A DNA stretch of 64,000 nt, from assembly GCA_016794125.1 (NCBI GenBank), contig JAEUKT010000002.1, positions 1-64,000 of the forward strand. Direction: 5' to 3'. Below, one piece after another: positions 62,111 to 64,000 of the stretch (positions are counted from its first letter, which is position 1; each line of letters opens with the position of its first letter). Position numbers and translations under genes: made by a program. Under the pieces are notes generated by a model. The model was not told where the DNA came from, searched no databases, and saw only the letters and a program-made list of their open reading frames with translations. This stretch comes from Alphaproteobacteria bacterium. Lineage in GTDB: Bacteria; Pseudomonadota; Alphaproteobacteria; Micavibrionales; UBA2020.

Positions 62111-64000
62111 TGCGGGATGCGGCGGCATCGGCAAGGCGTTGCGCCATGTCATTATCGCGCACAAGTCCGGCGAAGCCGTGGTCGCGTATATATGCATACA
62201 GCGTCGAGATTTTCAGTTTGCGACCGTCATTCGCGGCAGGTGTCCACATTTTCGCCGTCAGCGCATCGGCGAAATCACGGTCAAGATAGGCGCGCTGCAT
62301 CAGTGCGGGCAGGCTGTGGCCTGTCAGCATGTCGAACGACTTGCCATCACGTGCTGCCATCGCAGCCAGCACATACAATGCCAGCTGCGCCAGTTCAGGC
62401 TTGTGAAAGGCCGCGATATTGGGCGTGCGCAGGGATGATTGCTTGTCGATATTCGAGCCATAGGTGGCGGCGATCGGGCTGCCATGAATTTTGAACTGCG
62501 CATGCGCCCATTTGTCGTAGGACAGACGGATGCGGTCGTGCAGGGTTTCGGGATCGTCGTTTTTGAATTCGGGCAGCGATTTGGTTTTTTCAAACACTTC
62601 GATGGGGCTGTTCTTGCGCTCCGCCTGATTGAGCGGTCGGTCGTTCAGCATGTAATGCGAAATCAGGTTCATCTGCGTGAAACTGCGGCCCAGCTGGTCT
62701 TCGTCGAACTGCGTTACCTTGCCGTCCTTGCTTTTGGGCTGCAGTTCGGCGGAGGGGCGGTTTTTGAGGACCCAATAGAAGGCACGCGCGGGCGCGACAC
62801 CACCCTGCAGCCCGTGTTCGAACAGCAGTTTCATATGGTCCAGCTCGCGCTGCTTGTCCTTGTGCGCGTTGCCGCTGATCATGCCGCCATGCAGGTCGCC
62901 GCCCCAGGTGGCATAGGAATTGCGGCCCTCGTCGAGGTTGGGGTTGGATATCGCAATCTTGTTCTCGATATTCGCGAACAGCATGATCAGTACTTGTCGC
63001 AAACGTGCCTGAATATTTTCGTAGGCCAGAGAATGGCTGTCGATTGCGGTCGACAGCACCTGCCCGCCGATTTCCTTGAAGCGAGCTTTCAGCTGCGCAA
63101 CCGCCTGTTCCAGTATCGCGGGCGAGGTGTCTTCCTTGCGCGTGCGCAGGATGCCGGCGATTTCGCGGCGGAGTTCAGCCTCGCGCGCGTCATCCATGCC
63201 GCGAGGGTTCACGCCGCTGAAAATTTCGGCATAGACCTCGACCAATCGTTGTACATTTCGGTATTCGAATTTTCCGCCGATGCCTTTATACGTTTCGCCT
63301 TCGGGTGATGTGCCGCCCTCGACCAGCGTTTGCGCGGCGCGCAGCGTTTCGTCGGAGCTGTTATCGGTGCCCATGTAAACGCAAGTGAGCATATGCGACA
63401 TGATGTTATCGACCGCATCACCCTGCGCCGCCATCACATCCCTGCGGAACGGCAAGTGCGGCATGGCGTTGAAGAACCCCTCTACGCCCAGCTCGTTCAC
63501 TGCCAACTCGACCATAAACCGTATTTTTGCGGCGTTGTAGGCGGAATCCGCGCCGCCCGACAAAGCCTGCGCCACGCCGGAAATTTTGTTTTTGCGCAGG
63601 TAGTCGAACAGCCAGAGCAGTTCGTTGCGCAGTTCCTCTTCCATCTCGCGGAAAATGCCGGTTTCCCATGCTGCAGGGCCGTCCTGCGTGGCAGGTTTAT
63701 GCTGTTGGATGAAATTATGCGGAATGACGGCATGAGGCGCATGGCCTTTATCACGCGCGGACGCAACCGTCACGATCTGGCTGGTATAGGCGACGTCAGA
63801 AAAACTGATGCGCTTGCCTTCGGAAATGATCTTGCCGCCCTGCGCCATGATGCGGCTGCCGAACTGCGCGAAGGTGGAGCCGGAGGAGCCGAGGCCGTCG
63901 GTATGCACCAGCACGCCGCAATAGCCGCTGGCCAGTTTGCACAGCTCGCGGTGCTTGTCGATCTTGTTGGCGACGGGCGGCGAAGCGTTGGGGTTCAGGC
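62103..64000 (-). CDS. nadE: NAD synthetase, glutamine-dependent (N-terminus beyond right edge)
   Basis: The frame from the stop at 62103 stays open to the right edge, giving 631 residues plus. The beginning in view is the end of a nitrilase-type domain (SPPVANKIDKHRELCKLAS, then VLVHTDGLGSSGSTFAQFGS), the ammonia-producing half. The synthetase half has VAQALSGGADSAYNAA, the SGGxDS ATP-pyrophosphatase loop, and NPNLDEGRNSYATWGGD. It makes NAD from nicotinic acid adenine dinucleotide with glutamine as nitrogen donor. The ATG-like GTG at 63914 is internal. The catalytic Cys of the nitrilase domain is outside the window. Confidence 0.88.
   Translation of the reverse strand, partial: LNPNASPPVANKIDKHRELCKLASGYCGVLVHTDGLGSSGSTFAQFGSRIMAQGGKIISEGKRISFSDVAYTSQIVTVASARDKGHAPHAVIPHNFIQQHKPATQDGPAAWETGIFREMEEELRNELLWLFDYLRKNKISGVAQALSGGADSAYNAAKIRFMVELAVNELGVEGFFNAMPHLPFRRDVMAAQGDAVDNIMSHMLTCVYMGTDNSSDETLRAAQTLVEGGTSPEGETYKGIGGKFEYRNVQRLVEVYAEIFSGVNPRGMDDAREAELRREIAGILRTRKEDTSPAILEQAVAQLKARFKEIGGQVLSTAIDSHSLAYENIQARLRQVLIMLFANIENKIAISNPNLDEGRNSYATWGGDLHGGMISGNAHKDKQRELDHMKLLFEHGLQGGVAPARAFYWVLKNRPSAELQPKSKDGKVTQFDEDQLGRSFTQMNLISHYMLNDRPLNQAERKNSPIEVFEKTKSLPEFKNDDPETLHDRIRLSYDKWAHAQFKIHGSPIAATYGSNIDKQSSLRTPNIAAFHKPELAQLALYVLAAMAARDGKSFDMLTGHSLPALMQRAYLDRDFADALTAKMWTPAANDGRKLKISTLYAYIRDHGFAGLVRDNDMAQRLADAAASRKK

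Noticed and set aside
62590-63308. Plus-strand frame over nadE
   Set aside because: Shadow of the NAD synthetase coding sequence.

Overview
The window looks like a piece of an alphaproteobacterial chromosome with high GC and dense coding. It holds a fused TrpE(G) anthranilate synthase behind a Trp-rich leader peptide, the membrane-type urate oxidase PuuD and allantoinase PuuE, and a BcsS-type cellulose outer-membrane protein, a combination typical of Alphaproteobacteria. The exact order is uncertain: several pur genes are of forms I would not expect there, and no rRNA or tRNA gene was seen.

Layout. Bases 1-5258 (minus) are the N-terminal 1752 residues of a giant secreted multidomain protein that runs off the left edge. 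It has an LEPR-like N-terminal motif, two C-type-lectin-like domains, cadherin/CSPG-like domains and a ladder of 123-124-residue repeats. Bases 5626-12277 are a complete trp operon (trpL-trpE(G)-D-C-F-B-A) with overlapping genes, followed by a cupin and a ROK sugar kinase. Bases 13762-19596 encode an alpha-2-macroglobulin. Bases 19751-21503 carry ureidoglycolate lyase and a divergent allantoicase. Bases 21500-25260 are an M48 protease plus an unknown membrane protein. Bases 25468-28222 are a BcsA-like synthase with PilZ domain and BcsS. Bases 28234-34933 hold a GMC dehydrogenase pair, a repeat-bearing SPFH protein and a Tat-exported FAD oxidase with membrane partners. Bases 35037-42525 contain an MFS transporter, a FecR protein, malate synthase, PuuD, HIU hydrolase, PuuE and OHCU decarboxylase. 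Bases 42625-48766 contain guaA and guaB around an AT-rich predicted nuclease and a second FAD oxidase. Bases 48794-49564 are a manganese riboswitch and mntP. Bases 49561-61303 (minus) are a nearly complete purine operon, purF-E-C-D-N-SL-Q-H-M. A Yip1 protein and a right-edge NAD synthetase close the window.

How it fits together. Purine metabolism dominates: synthesis to IMP (pur operon), conversion of IMP to XMP and GMP (guaB, guaA), and breakdown of urate through HIU, OHCU, allantoin, allantoate and ureidoglycolate to glyoxylate, which malate synthase (adjacent to puuD) can feed into central carbon. Two AT-rich genes (39793-40365 and 44269-45660) interrupt this theme and look acquired. The most interesting unexplained items are the giant lectin/cadherin protein, the solitary PD-(D/E)XK-like nuclease candidate, the vault-like repeat SPFH protein, and the apparently leaderless trpL attenuator.
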